From Paraoerskovia sediminicola (GTDB lineage: Bacteria > Actinomycetota > Actinomycetes > Actinomycetales > Cellulomonadaceae): 64,000 bases of DNA. The notes beneath the pieces were generated by a model. That model was not told the DNA's origin and searched no databases. It worked only from the letters and a program-made list of their open reading frames with translations. The translations under genes were made by a program, and so were the position numbers. This document shows, in pieces, positions 1 through 9,358 of the stretch (positions are counted from its first letter, which is position 1; the number at the start of each line of letters is the position of its first letter). The stretch lies in contig NZ_AP027729.1 of NCBI RefSeq assembly GCF_030296575.1, positions 806,001-870,000 of the forward strand, written 5' to 3'.

Positions 1-1011
1 CGTCCCCTGCGACGACTGCTCGACGCCGCGGCCCGTCAGGACGTAGGCGCCCGTCCCGCCGCGCGACGGGGAGGCCGCGGCGAGGAGGCGAGCGGTGCTC
101 CGCAGGTCGTCCGCGGGGACGCCGCACACGGTCTCCGCGCGCTCGGGCCACCACGCCGCGACCGACCGGGTGACGTCGTCGGCGCCGGACGTCCGCTCCT
201 CGAGGTAGTCGGTGTCCGCGAGCCCCTCGGCCATGATCACGTGGAGCAGCGCGAGCAGGACCACCAGGTCGGTCCCGGGGACGGGGGCCAGGTGCCGGCC
301 CGCGCCGTCCTCGGTGAGCTGCGCGGTGACGCTCAGCCGCGGGTCGACGACGACGAGGCCGCCCGCGGACCGCGCACCGGCGAGGTGCAGCACGGACGGC
401 GGCATCGTCTCGGCGACGTTGCTCCCGAGCAGCAGCACGGCCTGGGCACCGCCCAGGTCCGCGAGCGGAAAAGGGAGCCCGCGGTCGACGCCGAAGGCCC
501 GGTTGCCGCCCGCGGCCGCGCTGGCCATGCAGAAGCGGCCGTTGTAGTCGATGTTCGGCGTGCGCAGGACCGTGCGCGCGAACTTGCCGAGCATGTACGC
601 CTTCTCGTTCGTCAGGCCGCCGCCACCGAAGATCGCGAGGGCCTCGGGGCCGCTCTCGGCGGCGATCCGGGCCAGGCCGCCGGCGACGACGTCGAGCGCC
701 TCGTCCCACGTCGCGCGGGCGAGCTCGCCGTCCGCGCCCCGGACCAGGGGCACCGTCAGCCGGTCGCCGGTCGTGAGCACGCTCGCGCTCGTCCAGCCCT
801 TCTGGCACAGCCCGCCGCGGTTCGTGGGGAACTCACGCGGGGCGACGGTCAGGCGAGGTCGCGCGCCGGCGTCCGGCACCCCACCCCCACCGTCGGGGGA
901 CGTCGGGACGGGCGTCAACGCCATGCCGCACTGCAGCGCGCAGTACGGGCAGTGCGACCTGACGGCCGGCCCGGTCGTCGCGGGCTGGCTCGTCGTGCTC
1001 GGCGCGCTCAT
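1..1011 (-). CDS. Assimilatory nitrate reductase, molybdopterin catalytic subunit (3' truncated by window edge)
   Basis: The first 337 residues of a molybdopterin/[4Fe-4S] oxidoreductase that would reduce nitrate to nitrite in the cytoplasm. The N-terminus carries CPYCALQCGM with Cys21, Cys24 and Cys28, and a fourth cluster ligand, Cys69, in GGLCQKG, the standard NasC/NarB/FdhF iron-sulfur domain. It then enters the molybdopterin fold (GSNVAETMPP, VVDPRLSVTA). The ATG at 1011 follows GGCAGGGACCACC, a usable ribosome site. It is last in the order nirB-nirD-transporter-reductase, so nitrate import and both reduction steps sit together, and mobA, needed for its cofactor, is divergent at the head of the locus. 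A formate dehydrogenase is the main alternative from domains alone; context favours nitrate reductase. Confidence 0.85.
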   Translation of the reverse strand, partial: MSAPSTTSQPATTGPAVRSHCPYCALQCGMALTPVPTSPDGGGGVPDAGARPRLTVAPREFPTNRGGLCQKGWTSASVLTTGDRLTVPLVRGADGELARATWDEALDVVAGGLARIAAESGPEALAIFGGGGLTNEKAYMLGKFARTVLRTPNIDYNGRFCMASAAAGGNRAFGVDRGLPFPLADLGGAQAVLLLGSNVAETMPPSVLHLAGARSAGGLVVVDPRLSVTAQLTEDGAGRHLAPVPGTDLVVLLALLHVIMAEGLADTDYLEERTSGADDVTRSVAAWWPERAETVCGVPADDLRSTARLLAAASPSRGGTGAYVLTGRGVEQSSQGT

Positions 1012-1129
1012 GGTGGTCCCTGCCTCCGGTGTGGTGCGGAGCCCTGCGGTGCGGAGCTCGGCGGTGGGGAGCACGCCGACCGACGCGCCCGCGAGGGGCG
1101 CGCCGGTCGGCGTCCGGTGGTCGGTCACG

Positions 1130-2593
1130 TCAGACCTTCGCTGCGCCCATGACCGAGCTGCCGCGCAGGTACACGGACCAGCAGACGACGGCCATGACCA
1201 CGTAGACGCCGATGAAGACGACCAGCGCCGGGATGATCGAACCGCCCAGCGTGTTCGAGGCCGCGAACCCGCGGGGGATCAGGAACCCGCCGAACGCGCC
1301 CACCGAGCCGGCGATGCCGATGCACCCGGCCGCCGCCTTCGCCGCGGCAGAGCGGGCCGCCCTGACCGCGCCGTCGTCCTGGCCGGCCGTGCGCCGGCCG
1401 GCGGTCGTCCGGAAGACCGCGGGGATCATCCGGTAGACCGAGCCGTTGCCGATGCCCGTCGCGACGAACAGGAACATGAACGACCCGAAGAAGAGCCAGA
1501 AGCTGTCCGTGCGGATCGCCTGGATCGCGCCGACCGCGCCGATCCCCATCGCGGCGTACGACCAGATCGTGATGCGGGCCCCGCCGAGCCGGTCGGCGAG
1601 GATCCCGCCGAGGGGGCGGGTGACGGAGCCGACGAGCGCGCCCATGAAGGCGATCGACAGCGCCATCTCCGGGAACTCGTTCTTCAGCAGCAGCGGGAAC
1701 GCGCCGGCGTAGCCGATGAACGAGCCGAAGGTCCCGATGTAGAGGAACGAGATGATCCAGGTGTGCTTGTCGCGGACGGCGACGCCCCAGGCGCGCGGGT
1801 CGGCCTTCGCCGTCCCGAGGTTGTCCATGAAGCGCCACGCGAGGAACGCGGCGAGCAGGATGAACGGGATCATCATCAGGCCGGCGCGCTCCAGCGCCAC
1901 GCCGGCGCCGACCGCGATGACGATCGGGACCGCGAACTGGACCGCCGCCGAGCCGATGTTGCCGCCCGCCGCGTTGAGGCCGAGCGCCTTGCCCTTCTCC
2001 CTCTCCGGGTAGAAGAACGAGATGTTCGCCATCGAGGACGCGAAGTTGCCGCCGCCGAAGCCCGCGAGCGCCGCCACGGCGAGCATGACGCCGAAGCTCG
2101 TGTCCGGGTTCTGCACGACGATCGCGAGCGCCGCCGTCGGGATCAGCAGGAGGAGCGCCGAGACGATCGTCCAGTTGCGGCCACCGAACACCGGCACCGC
2201 GAACGTGTACGGGATGCGCAGCGTCGCACCGACGAGGCTCGGGGCCGCGATCAGCCAGAAGAGCTGGTCGGTCGTGAAGGCGAAGCCGGCGCTCGCGAGC
2301 TGCGGGACGACGATCGACCACATGCCCCAGACCGCGAAGCCGAGGAACTCGGCGAAGATCGAGATCCACAGGTTGCGGTTGGCGATCTTCTTGCCGCCGT
2401 CGTGCCAGAACGTCTCGTCCTCCGGGTCCCAGTCGTCGATCCAGCGGCCGCCGAGGCGGCGCGTGGGCGCGACGGGAGCGGTGGTGTCCCCACCGACGAG
2501 CGGTGCGGCCGCGCCGTCGGGCACGGTCCCGAGCGCACCGGCAGTGCTTGGCGCGACGTTCGAACCGTCGTCGTGCGTGGTCGGAGCGGACAT
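1130..2593 (-). CDS. nasA: NarK/NasA-family nitrate/nitrite transporter (MFS)
   Basis: A 487-residue major facilitator protein of the nitrate/nitrite porter family. The glycine-rich nitrate signature is visible as GFGGGNFASSMANISFFYP, followed by EKGKALGLNAAGGNIG, typical of this family; a second arginine-containing motif lies in GSVTRPLGGILADRLGG. About 80 hydrophilic residues precede the first membrane helix. The ATG is preceded by GCAGGAGGACACG, a strong ribosome site. It lies 118 bp before the nitrate reductase and 160 bp after nirD, the latter gap leaving room for its own promoter. The loop AGRRTAGQDDGAVRAARSA between late helices is a polar insertion also common in actinobacterial NarK. 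Import versus nitrite export cannot be decided from sequence. Confidence 0.9.
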   Translation of the reverse strand: MSAPTTHDDGSNVAPSTAGALGTVPDGAAAPLVGGDTTAPVAPTRRLGGRWIDDWDPEDETFWHDGGKKIANRNLWISIFAEFLGFAVWGMWSIVVPQLASAGFAFTTDQLFWLIAAPSLVGATLRIPYTFAVPVFGGRNWTIVSALLLLIPTAALAIVVQNPDTSFGVMLAVAALAGFGGGNFASSMANISFFYPEREKGKALGLNAAGGNIGSAAVQFAVPIVIAVGAGVALERAGLMMIPFILLAAFLAWRFMDNLGTAKADPRAWGVAVRDKHTWIISFLYIGTFGSFIGYAGAFPLLLKNEFPEMALSIAFMGALVGSVTRPLGGILADRLGGARITIWSYAAMGIGAVGAIQAIRTDSFWLFFGSFMFLFVATGIGNGSVYRMIPAVFRTTAGRRTAGQDDGAVRAARSAAAKAAAGCIGIAGSVGAFGGFLIPRGFAASNTLGGSIIPALVVFIGVYVVMAVVCWSVYLRGSSVMGAAKV

Positions 2594-2753
2594 CGTGTCC
2601 TCCTGCGATCAGGGGTGGTCAGGTACCCATGACGCTAGGGACGCGATGTTTCGCCGCTGCGCGGCTGCCGTTAATCGACCGTAAGGAAGTTCGCACAGTC
2701 GCGGGCGCGGGGAGTGAGAGAAGTCCGCCGCGCGGACCGTGCGGCCGCGCGGC

Positions 2754-3164
2754 TCAGCGGGCCCGCGCGAGGTGCACGACGCCGTCCCGCACGAGGACGT
2801 CGAACGTCGCCAGGTCCGTGGGCTCGCCCGGCCTGGGCGACCGGCCCGACGCGGCGAGGCACTCGCCCGTCCGCAGCGAGAAGACCTGCTTGTAGATCGG
2901 TCCGGCGACGGTCGGCTCGCCGCCCCGCGTGCCCACGATCCCGCGGGCGACGACGTTCGCGCCCGAGTAGGGGTCGTGGTGCTGGACGGCGAGCACCTCG
3001 CCGTCCGCGAGCCGGAAGACCGCGACCTGCACCGCAGACTCCCCGCCCCCGAGGTACGCGGCCACGCCGCACTCGGGACGCAGGTCGTCGTACCGGCAGA
3101 CGGGTTCCCAGGTCGGGCCGATGTCGTCGGTGGTCGTCGTGATCGACGGGGTCTCGGTGGTCAT
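2754..3164 (-). CDS. nirD: Nitrite reductase (NADH) small subunit NirD
   Basis: A 136-residue Rieske-like protein, the small subunit that joins NirB in reducing nitrite to ammonium. The NirD pattern is seen in WEPVCRYDDLRPECGVAAYLGG, VAVFRLADGEVLAVQHHDPYSGANVVARGIVG and PIYKQVFSLRTGECL. As usual for bacterial NirD, the Rieske-type fold lacks the Cys-His ligand set. The ATG overlaps the nirB stop (ATGA), so the two are translationally coupled. The 160 bp downstream to the transporter contain no gene. Confidence 0.93.
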   Translation of the reverse strand: MTTETPSITTTTDDIGPTWEPVCRYDDLRPECGVAAYLGGGESAVQVAVFRLADGEVLAVQHHDPYSGANVVARGIVGTRGGEPTVAGPIYKQVFSLRTGECLAASGRSPRPGEPTDLATFDVLVRDGVVHLARAR

Positions 3165-5793
3165 CGGATCGTCTCCAGGTCGGTACGGGCGGCGGTCGGC
3201 GAGCGCAGGAGCGTCGTCCCGGAGGCGTGGTCCTCCGGGGTGGCGGGGCGGATCTGCCCGCGGCGGTCGGCCCACGCGAGGTCCGGGTCCGGCATCGCGG
3301 GCGCGTTGACGAACGACGAGAACCGGCGCAGCTTCTCCGGGTCGTCGAGCACGGCCTTCCACTCGTCCTCGTAGGCGTCCACGTGCCGTGCCATCGCGGC
3401 GTCGAGGTCTGCCCCGATCCCGAGCGAGTCCTCCAGGACGACGCGACGCAGCTCGTCGATGCCGCCCTCGAGGTCGGCGACCCAGGCAGCGGTGCGCTGC
3501 AGTCGGTCCGCGCACCGGATGTAGTACATGAGGAACCGGTCGACGGCCCGGAGGAGGTCGTCGTCCGACAGGTCCTCGGCGAGGAGGTCGGCGTGGCGCG
3601 GCGTGAACCCGCCGTTGCCCCCGACGTAGAGGTTCCAGCCCTTCTCCGTGGCGATGACCCCGACGTCCTTGCCGCGGGCCTCGGCGCACTCGCGCGCGCA
3701 GCCCGAGACACCGATCTTCAGCTTGTGCGGCGAGCGCAGGCCGCGGTACCGCAGCTCCAGGAGCACCGCCATGGACATCGAGTCCTGGACGCCGTACCGG
3801 CACCAGGTCGACCCGACGCAGGACTTCACGGTCCGCAGCGACTTGCCGTACGCGTGGCCCGACTCGAACCCGTGGGCGACGAGGCGGCCCCAGATCTCGG
3901 GCAGCTGTTCGGCGCGCGCACCGAACATGTCGATGCGCGCCCCGCCGGTGATCTTCGTGTAGAGGCCGAAGTCCTGCGCGACCTCACCGATCGCGATGAG
4001 GCCGGCGGGGGTGATCTCGCCGCCGGGGATGCGCGGGACGACGGAGTAGGTCCCGTCCTTCTGGATGTTCGCGAGGAGGGCGTCGTTCGTGTCCTGGAGC
4101 GTGGCCTGCTCGCCCTCGAGGACGTGGCCGTTGCCCTGGGAGGCGAGGATCGAGGCGACCGTCGGCCTGCAGATGTCGCAGCCGCGCCCCGGGCCGGCCG
4201 CGTCCTCGGGGACCCGACCGAACCGCTCGATGATCGCGCTGAAGGTGTGCAGCTCGGCGACGCGGACGGCGTCGAAGAGCTGGGCCCGCGAGAGGTCGAA
4301 GTGCTCGCACAGCGCGTTCGACACCTCGACCCCGGCCCTGACGAGCTCGGTGTTCGTCAGCTTCTTCACGAGGGGCAGGCACGAGCCGCAGACGGTGCCC
4401 GCGGTCGTGTGCGACTTGACGGACTCGACGTCCGTGCAGCCGTGCTCGGTGACCGCCGAGCGGATCGTGCCGGCCGTGACGTTGTTGCACGAGCAGACGG
4501 TGGCCTCGTCGGGAAGCTCGAGCGCGGGCGCGCCGGTCCCTTCGGGCAGGAGGAACGCGCCCGGGTCGCCCGGCAGCTCGCGGCCGAGCATCGGCCGCAG
4601 CGACGCGTAGGGCGCGATGTCACCGACGAACACGCCACCGAGAAGGGTGCGGGCGTCGTCCGACATCACGAGCTTCTTGTACGTCCCGCCGATCGGGTCG
4701 GCCCAGACGATCTCGACCGCGCCCTCGGTGCGGCCGAACGCGTCGCCGAAGCTGGCGACGTCGACGCCCTGGAGCTTGAGCTTGGTCGCGGTGTCGGGCG
4801 CGGGGACCGTCGCGTCGCCGCCGAGGAGGCGGTCGACGACGACCTCGGCCATCGCGTAGCCCGGAGCGACAAGGCCGACGACCTTGCCGTCGATGCAGGC
4901 GACCTCGCCGATGGCCCAGACGTCCGGGTCCTGGGTGCGGCAGCCCTCGTCGACGATCGCGCCGCCCCGGGCCCCGGTCGCCAGCCCGGCCGATCGGACC
5001 AGGTCGTCGCGCGCGGTGATGCCCGTCGCGACGACGACCACGTCGACCGGCAGCGTGCCCCCGTCGGCGAAGTCGAGGCGGGCGACGTCCTGGCTACCGC
5101 GCCGTGGGCGCATCTGCGTGGTCTGGGAGTTGCAGCGGACGGCGATGCCGAGGTCGTTGATGCGGCGCTTGAGCGCCTCGCCGCCACCGAGGTCGATCTG
5201 GGCGCCCATGAGGTGCGTGCCGAACTCGACGACCGTGGCCTGCGCGCCGAGGGCCCGCAGCGCCCCGGCGGCCTCGAGCCCGAGGAGCCCTCCCCGATGA
5301 CGGCTCCGCGGACAGGGCGCTCGAAGCCGCTGGTCCGGTTCGCGGCCTGCGTCGCCCGGACCCAGTCGCGCAGACTCTCGACGTCCTCCACGGTGCGGTA
5401 GACGAACACGCCTGGTCGGTCGTGACCGGGGATGTGCGGCATCGCGGCGTCGGAGCCGGTCGCGAGGACGAGCTGGTCGTACGCGTGGACCCGGCCCGTC
5501 GCGTCGAGCACGGCGTGGGCGTCGCGGTCGATCGAGAGCACCTTCGTGCCGAGGCGCAGGTCGACGCGGGGGTCGTCCCACAGCGCCGGGTCGCCGAGCG
5601 TGAGCTCGGCCGGGTCGTCGACGGTGAAGAACGACGTGAGGTGGACCCGGTCGTAGGGCAGTCGTGTCTCCTCGGCGAGGACGGTGACGCGCCACGCCCC
5701 GGCGTCGTCGCGCGCCAGGAGCGCCTCGACGAATCGTTGGGCGACCATGCCGCCGCCGACGACCAGGACGTGCTGCGGGCTTCTTCTGCTCAT
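3161..5793 (-). CDS. nirB: Nitrite reductase (NADH) large subunit NirB, frameshifted in this sequence
   Basis: Cytoplasmic siroheme nitrite reductase. Domains in order: FAD/NAD(P)H-binding part (VLVVGGGMVAQRF at the start), BFD-type [2Fe-2S] domain (VCSCNNVT ... VCGSCLP), ferredoxin-like half domains and the siroheme/[4Fe-4S] domain (SCVGSTWCRYG ... SGCARECAEA ... VGGNGG). Translation from 5793 runs in one frame to AVIGEGSSG, while the expected GGGLLGLEAAGALRALG lies in another. Adding one base to the CCCC run at 5292-5295 restores a continuous 877-residue protein of normal length. I read this as a base lost in sequencing, although a real loss of function is possible. First gene of nirB-nirD-nasA-nitrate reductase. 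Confidence 0.88.
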
Positions 5794-5848
5794 ATTTCTA
5801 TGCTAAGTGCGTGAATAATCTGACAGAAGACATCTCGCGGACATGTTC

Positions 5849-5864
5849 TGTGAAAATGTTCACA
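5849..5864. promoter_or_regulatory. CRP/FNR-family (GlxR-like) palindrome between nirB and mobA
   Basis: TGTGAAAATGTTCACA, a perfect TGTGA-N6-TCACA inverted repeat, in an AT-richer patch 56 bp before nirB and 49 bp before mobA. This is the consensus core of CRP-family regulators, including actinobacterial GlxR/Cmr. It could serve either divergent transcript. No regulator gene is in the window, so the protein binding it is inferred. Confidence 0.6.
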
Positions 5865-5900
5865 AGCGTCTGCGGGGCGGGCGATGTCAGGAGTGCCCAC

Positions 5901-5906
5901 TACGGT
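5901..5906 (+). promoter_or_regulatory. Candidate -10 element for leaderless mobA
   Basis: TACGGT lies 6 nt before the GTG at 5913, placing the predicted transcription start on the first base of the start codon. The same TAnnnT-6/8-nt-start arrangement recurs at many genes in this window, which supports the GTG start here over the upstream ATG at 5811. Confidence 0.45.
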
Positions 5907-5912
5907 GACCGG

Positions 5913-6599
5913 GTGAACCAGGAGTCCTGCCGAGAGCCGGCCCGAGTGCCGGCGCGCTCGTCGGGCGGCGCGTCGGGCGAGCCGCCGCGCTACGACGCCG
6001 TGGTCCTCGCCGGTGGCCGCGCCGCGCGCCTCGGGACCCCGAAGCCCGGGCTCGTCGTCGACGGTTCGACGCTCCTGGACCACGTCCTGCGCGCGACGGC
6101 CGGGGCCGACCGGGTCGTGGTCGTCGGGCCGCCCGACGTCGCGCGCCCTGGCGTGGAGGTCGTCCGCGAGGACCCGCCGTTCGGCGGCCCGGCGGCAGGG
6201 CTCGGAGCGGCGGTACGCGCTCTGGATCGTGAAGGTACGCCCCCATGGCTGCTCGTCCTGGCGTGCGACGTCCCCCGCGCCGACGAGGCCGTGCCCCACC
6301 TCCTTCGGTGGGCAGCGGCTGGCGCGGAAGCTCCCGAGGGCTCGCCGGGTACGGGTCGAGCGGACGGCGCGGTGCTCGCCCGCGAGGGACGGGACCAGTG
6401 GCTCGTCGGGCTCTACCGCACGGCAGCGCTGCGCACCACCCTCGATCACGCCCGGACACCGACCGGCAGCCTGCACGGTCTGCCGTTCCGCGCGGTCGTG
6501 GGGCAGCTCGATCTCGACCGCATCGACGACAGCGAGGGCGTCACCGACGACATCGACACCCCGGCCGACCTGGCCCGCTGGGCCGGTCCCGACCGATGA
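5913..6599 (+). CDS. mobA: Molybdenum cofactor guanylyltransferase (MobA-like NTP transferase)
   Basis: A 228-residue nucleotidyltransferase of the MobA/GlmU-N fold that attaches GMP to molybdopterin. The nucleotide loop is LAGGRAARLGTPKP (family LAGGxSxRMGxDK), followed by EDPPFGGPAAGLGAAV and the metal-binding ACDVPRADEAVP. The C-terminal IDTPADL is also typical. I prefer GTG 5913 because a -10 hexamer sits 6 nt before it; an in-frame ATG at 5811 would add 34 unlikely residues covering the regulatory palindrome. It is divergent from the nitrate assimilation operon, whose reductase needs this cofactor. The stop overlaps the next start (ATGA). Confidence 0.85.
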   Translation: MNQESCREPARVPARSSGGASGEPPRYDAVVLAGGRAARLGTPKPGLVVDGSTLLDHVLRATAGADRVVVVGPPDVARPGVEVVREDPPFGGPAAGLGAAVRALDREGTPPWLLVLACDVPRADEAVPHLLRWAAAGAEAPEGSPGTGRADGAVLAREGRDQWLVGLYRTAALRTTLDHARTPTGSLHGLPFRAVVGQLDLDRIDDSEGVTDDIDTPADLARWAGPDR

Positions 6600-9358
6600 C
6601 ACCCGTCGGGACCGACGCGTCCGCGAGCGACGCCTCCTCGCCAGGGCTCACGCACCCGCTCCTCGACGTGCTCCTCGCAGGCGGGCGCCGCCGCGACCGG
6701 CTCACCCACGCGAGAACGTTCCCGGCCCGGGAGGGCACGCCCGGCGCGTGGCCGGCCTGGGCCGATCCGTCGCTGGTGGCGGGCTACCGGAAACTCGGGG
6801 TCACGGCCCCGTGGACGCACCAGCAGGTCGCTGCCGAGGCCGCGTGGGCGGGGCACGACGTCGCCCTCGCGACCTCGACCGGCTCGGGCAAGTCCCTCGC
6901 GTTCTGGCTCCCGGCGCTCTCGTCGGTGCGCGCGGACACCGCCGCCACCGTGCTCGACGCCGGGCGCATCGAGTCCACCGCCGGCCGGGGCGCCGTGCTC
7001 TACATGTGCCCGACCAAGGCCCTCGCCGCCGACCAGCTCGCCGGGCTGCACCGGCTCCTGGACGCCGCCGGAGCACGTGACCTGCGCGTCGCGACGTGCG
7101 ACGGCGACACCCCGGTCGAGGAGCGACGCTGGATCCGCGACCACGCCGACGTCGTGCTCACCAACCCCGACTTCCTCCACTACTCCCTGCTGCCTCAGCA
7201 CCAGCGGTGGACGAGGTTCCTGCGCTCGCTGCGCTACGTCGTCGTCGACGAGGGGCACGCCTACCGCGGCGTCTTCGGAGCGCACGTCGCCCAGGTGCTG
7301 CGCCGCCTGACCCGGCTCGCCGTGCACCACGCACCGAGGCGGGCACCCGCGAAGGGCTCCCCGCTCGCGTCGCGTCCGGGACGGCGTCCGACGTTCGTCG
7401 TCGCGTCCGCGACGACCGCGGAGCCGGCGACGACCGCAGGGCGATTGGTCGGGGTCGCTGCGGACCAGGTCGTCGTGGTGTCGGACGACGCCTCGCCCGC
7501 CGGGGCGCGGACGTTCGCCCTGTGGGAGCCGCCCGAGCAGCCGCGGTACTCCGGGGCGGGCGGCGCGCCGGGGCCGGGGTCGGGGCCGGGCTCGGGAGAC
7601 ACCGCCGGGGCCGACGGCGCCGCGGGGGCCGACGATGACGAACCGCAGGTCGCGGCGGACCACCTCGAGCATCCCCGACGGACGGCCACCGCCGAGACCG
7701 CCGACCTCCTCGCCGACCTGGTCGCCCACGGCGCTCGCACCCTCGCGTTCACGCGGTCGCGGCGCGGCGCCGAGTCCGTCGCGTCGACGACGCGCGATCT
7801 GCTCGGCGCCGTCACGCCCCGGCTCGCGGACCGGGTCGCGGCGTACCGCGGGGGCTACCTGCCGGAGGAGCGGCGCGAGCTCGAGGAGGCTGTGCGCGAC
7901 GGCAGGATCACGGGCCTCGCGACCACGAACGCGCTGGAGCTCGGCGTCGACATCTCCGGGCTCGACGCGGTATTGGTCGCCGGGTGGCCGGGGACGCTCG
8001 TGTCGCTGCGGCAGCAGGCCGGACGGGCCGGGCGTGCCGGAGCCGACGGGCTCGTCGTGTTCGTGGCCCGCGAGGACCCGCTGGACACCTACCTGGTGCA
8101 CCACCCGGAGCGGGTCTTCGACGCTCCGCTCGAGGCGACGGTGTTCGACCCCGCCAACCCGTACGTGCTCGCACCGCACCTGTGCGCCGCGGCGTCCGAG
8201 CTCCCCGTGCGGACGGACGACCTGCCGGCGTTCGGCAGGCCCGCGGACGTGCGCTCCGTCCTCGACGTGCTCGTCGCCCGCGGAGCCCTGCGTCGCCGGA
8301 GCTCCGGGTGGTACTGGACCCACGGAGGCAGCGCGTCGCACCTCACCGACCTGCGGGGCGCAGGCGGCGCGCCGGTCCGGGTCGCGGAGGTCGGCACCGG
8401 ACGACTGCTCGGGACCGTCGACGCGTCGTCGGCCGACGGCCAGGTGCACCCCGGTGCCGTGTACGTCCACCAGGGCACCAGCTACGTCGTCACCGAACTC
8501 GACCTCACGGACGGGATCGCCCTGGCGGTCCGCCGGGTCGTCGATCACGGGACCTGGTCCAGGGACGTCACCGACATCTCGATCGTCGGCGCCGCGGACG
8601 ACTCCGCAGACGTCGGCAACATCGACGACGCCGACGCACCGGCCGCACCGGCCGTGCCCGCAGAGATCGACCGGTCCGGGGACCCGGACCTCGCGGCGGG
8701 ACCCGACTCAACCGACGCACCCGGGCCTGCGGACCACCCCGACGAGACCGACGCACCCCGGCCCGCGGACCACCCCGACGGCGTCGACCGGCCGACGACC
8801 CGGCGCTGGGGGCCGGTCACCTGGGGCGTGGGCCGGGTCGACGTCGCCTCGCAGGTGGTCGGGTTCCAGCGGCGCCGGCTGCCCGACATGGCGGTCCTCG
8901 GGACCGAACCGCTCGACCTCCCCGTGCGCACGCTGTCGACCGTCGCGGTCTGGTGGACCGTCACGGACGAGCTCCTCGAGAGCGCCGGGATCGACACCGC
9001 GACGGCGCCCGGCGCCCTGCACGCCGCCGAGCACGCGTCCATCGGGCTCCTCCCTCTGCTGGCGACCTGTGACCGCTGGGACCTCGGCGGCGTGTCGACC
9101 GCGATGCACGTCGACACCGAACAGGCCACGGTCTTCGTCTACGACGCGACGCCCGGCGGAGCCGGTTTCGCCGAGCGGGGGTACGAGCTCGGCGAGACCT
9201 GGCTGCGCGCCACCCGGGACGCGATCGCCGGTTGCCCGTGCACCGACGGCTGCCCCGGCTGCGTGCAGTCCCCCAAGTGCGGCAACTTCAACAGCCCTCT
9301 CGACAAGGCGGCGGCCGTGCGGCTGCTCGACGCCGTCCTGGCCCACGCCCCGGGCTGA
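6596..9358 (+). CDS. DEAD/DEAH-box helicase with C-terminal DUF1998 (MrfA/YprA-like)
   Basis: A 920-residue superfamily 2 helicase. Motif I is TSTGSGKS (residues 93-100), motif II is the DEAH-like DEGHAYRG, and motif VI lies in RQQAGRAGRAG. The C-terminus is a DUF1998 domain with a four-cysteine cluster, CPCTDGCPGCVQSPKCGN, the zinc site of MrfA. In Bacillus, MrfA works with MrfB in repair of mitomycin lesions; no MrfB-like exonuclease is adjacent here. Residues about 690-745 are a low-complexity linker of Asp/Ala/Pro with a repeated ADHPDxTDAPRP motif. The ATG overlaps the mobA stop. The 3' end abuts the convergent tad operon with no gap. Confidence 0.85.
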   Translation: MTPVGTDASASDASSPGLTHPLLDVLLAGGRRRDRLTHARTFPAREGTPGAWPAWADPSLVAGYRKLGVTAPWTHQQVAAEAAWAGHDVALATSTGSGKSLAFWLPALSSVRADTAATVLDAGRIESTAGRGAVLYMCPTKALAADQLAGLHRLLDAAGARDLRVATCDGDTPVEERRWIRDHADVVLTNPDFLHYSLLPQHQRWTRFLRSLRYVVVDEGHAYRGVFGAHVAQVLRRLTRLAVHHAPRRAPAKGSPLASRPGRRPTFVVASATTAEPATTAGRLVGVAADQVVVVSDDASPAGARTFALWEPPEQPRYSGAGGAPGPGSGPGSGDTAGADGAAGADDDEPQVAADHLEHPRRTATAETADLLADLVAHGARTLAFTRSRRGAESVASTTRDLLGAVTPRLADRVAAYRGGYLPEERRELEEAVRDGRITGLATTNALELGVDISGLDAVLVAGWPGTLVSLRQQAGRAGRAGADGLVVFVAREDPLDTYLVHHPERVFDAPLEATVFDPANPYVLAPHLCAAASELPVRTDDLPAFGRPADVRSVLDVLVARGALRRRSSGWYWTHGGSASHLTDLRGAGGAPVRVAEVGTGRLLGTVDASSADGQVHPGAVYVHQGTSYVVTELDLTDGIALAVRRVVDHGTWSRDVTDISIVGAADDSADVGNIDDADAPAAPAVPAEIDRSGDPDLAAGPDSTDAPGPADHPDETDAPRPADHPDGVDRPTTRRWGPVTWGVGRVDVASQVVGFQRRRLPDMAVLGTEPLDLPVRTLSTVAVWWTVTDELLESAGIDTATAPGALHAAEHASIGLLPLLATCDRWDLGGVSTAMHVDTEQATVFVYDATPGGAGFAERGYELGETWLRATRDAIAGCPCTDGCPGCVQSPKCGNFNSPLDKAAAVRLLDAVLAHAPG

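Noticed and set aside
551..2632. Long plus-strand open frame opposite the nitrate transporter
   Set aside because: Arg/Asp/Gly-rich composition with no family features; it is the antisense shadow of a GC-rich gene with strong third-base bias. The same applies to long frames at 3227-5401, 15138-18209, 18630-21818 and 32169-34590.
2594..2753. GlnR box before the nitrate transporter
   Set aside because: TTAC and GAAAC-like fragments exist in the 160-bp gap, but their order and spacing do not fit the GTnAC-n6-GaAAC pattern well enough.
3161..5793. Programmed -1/+1 frameshifting in nirB and others
   Set aside because: No slippery heptamer with downstream pseudoknot was apparent, and the same defect recurs in unrelated genes and a tRNA, which fits base loss in runs better.
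6596..9358. DUF1998 helicase as part of a phage-defence island
   Set aside because: DUF1998 also occurs in defence proteins such as DrmB, but here helicase and DUF1998 are one MrfA-like chain between mobA and a tad operon, with no nuclease, methylase or mobile genes nearby.
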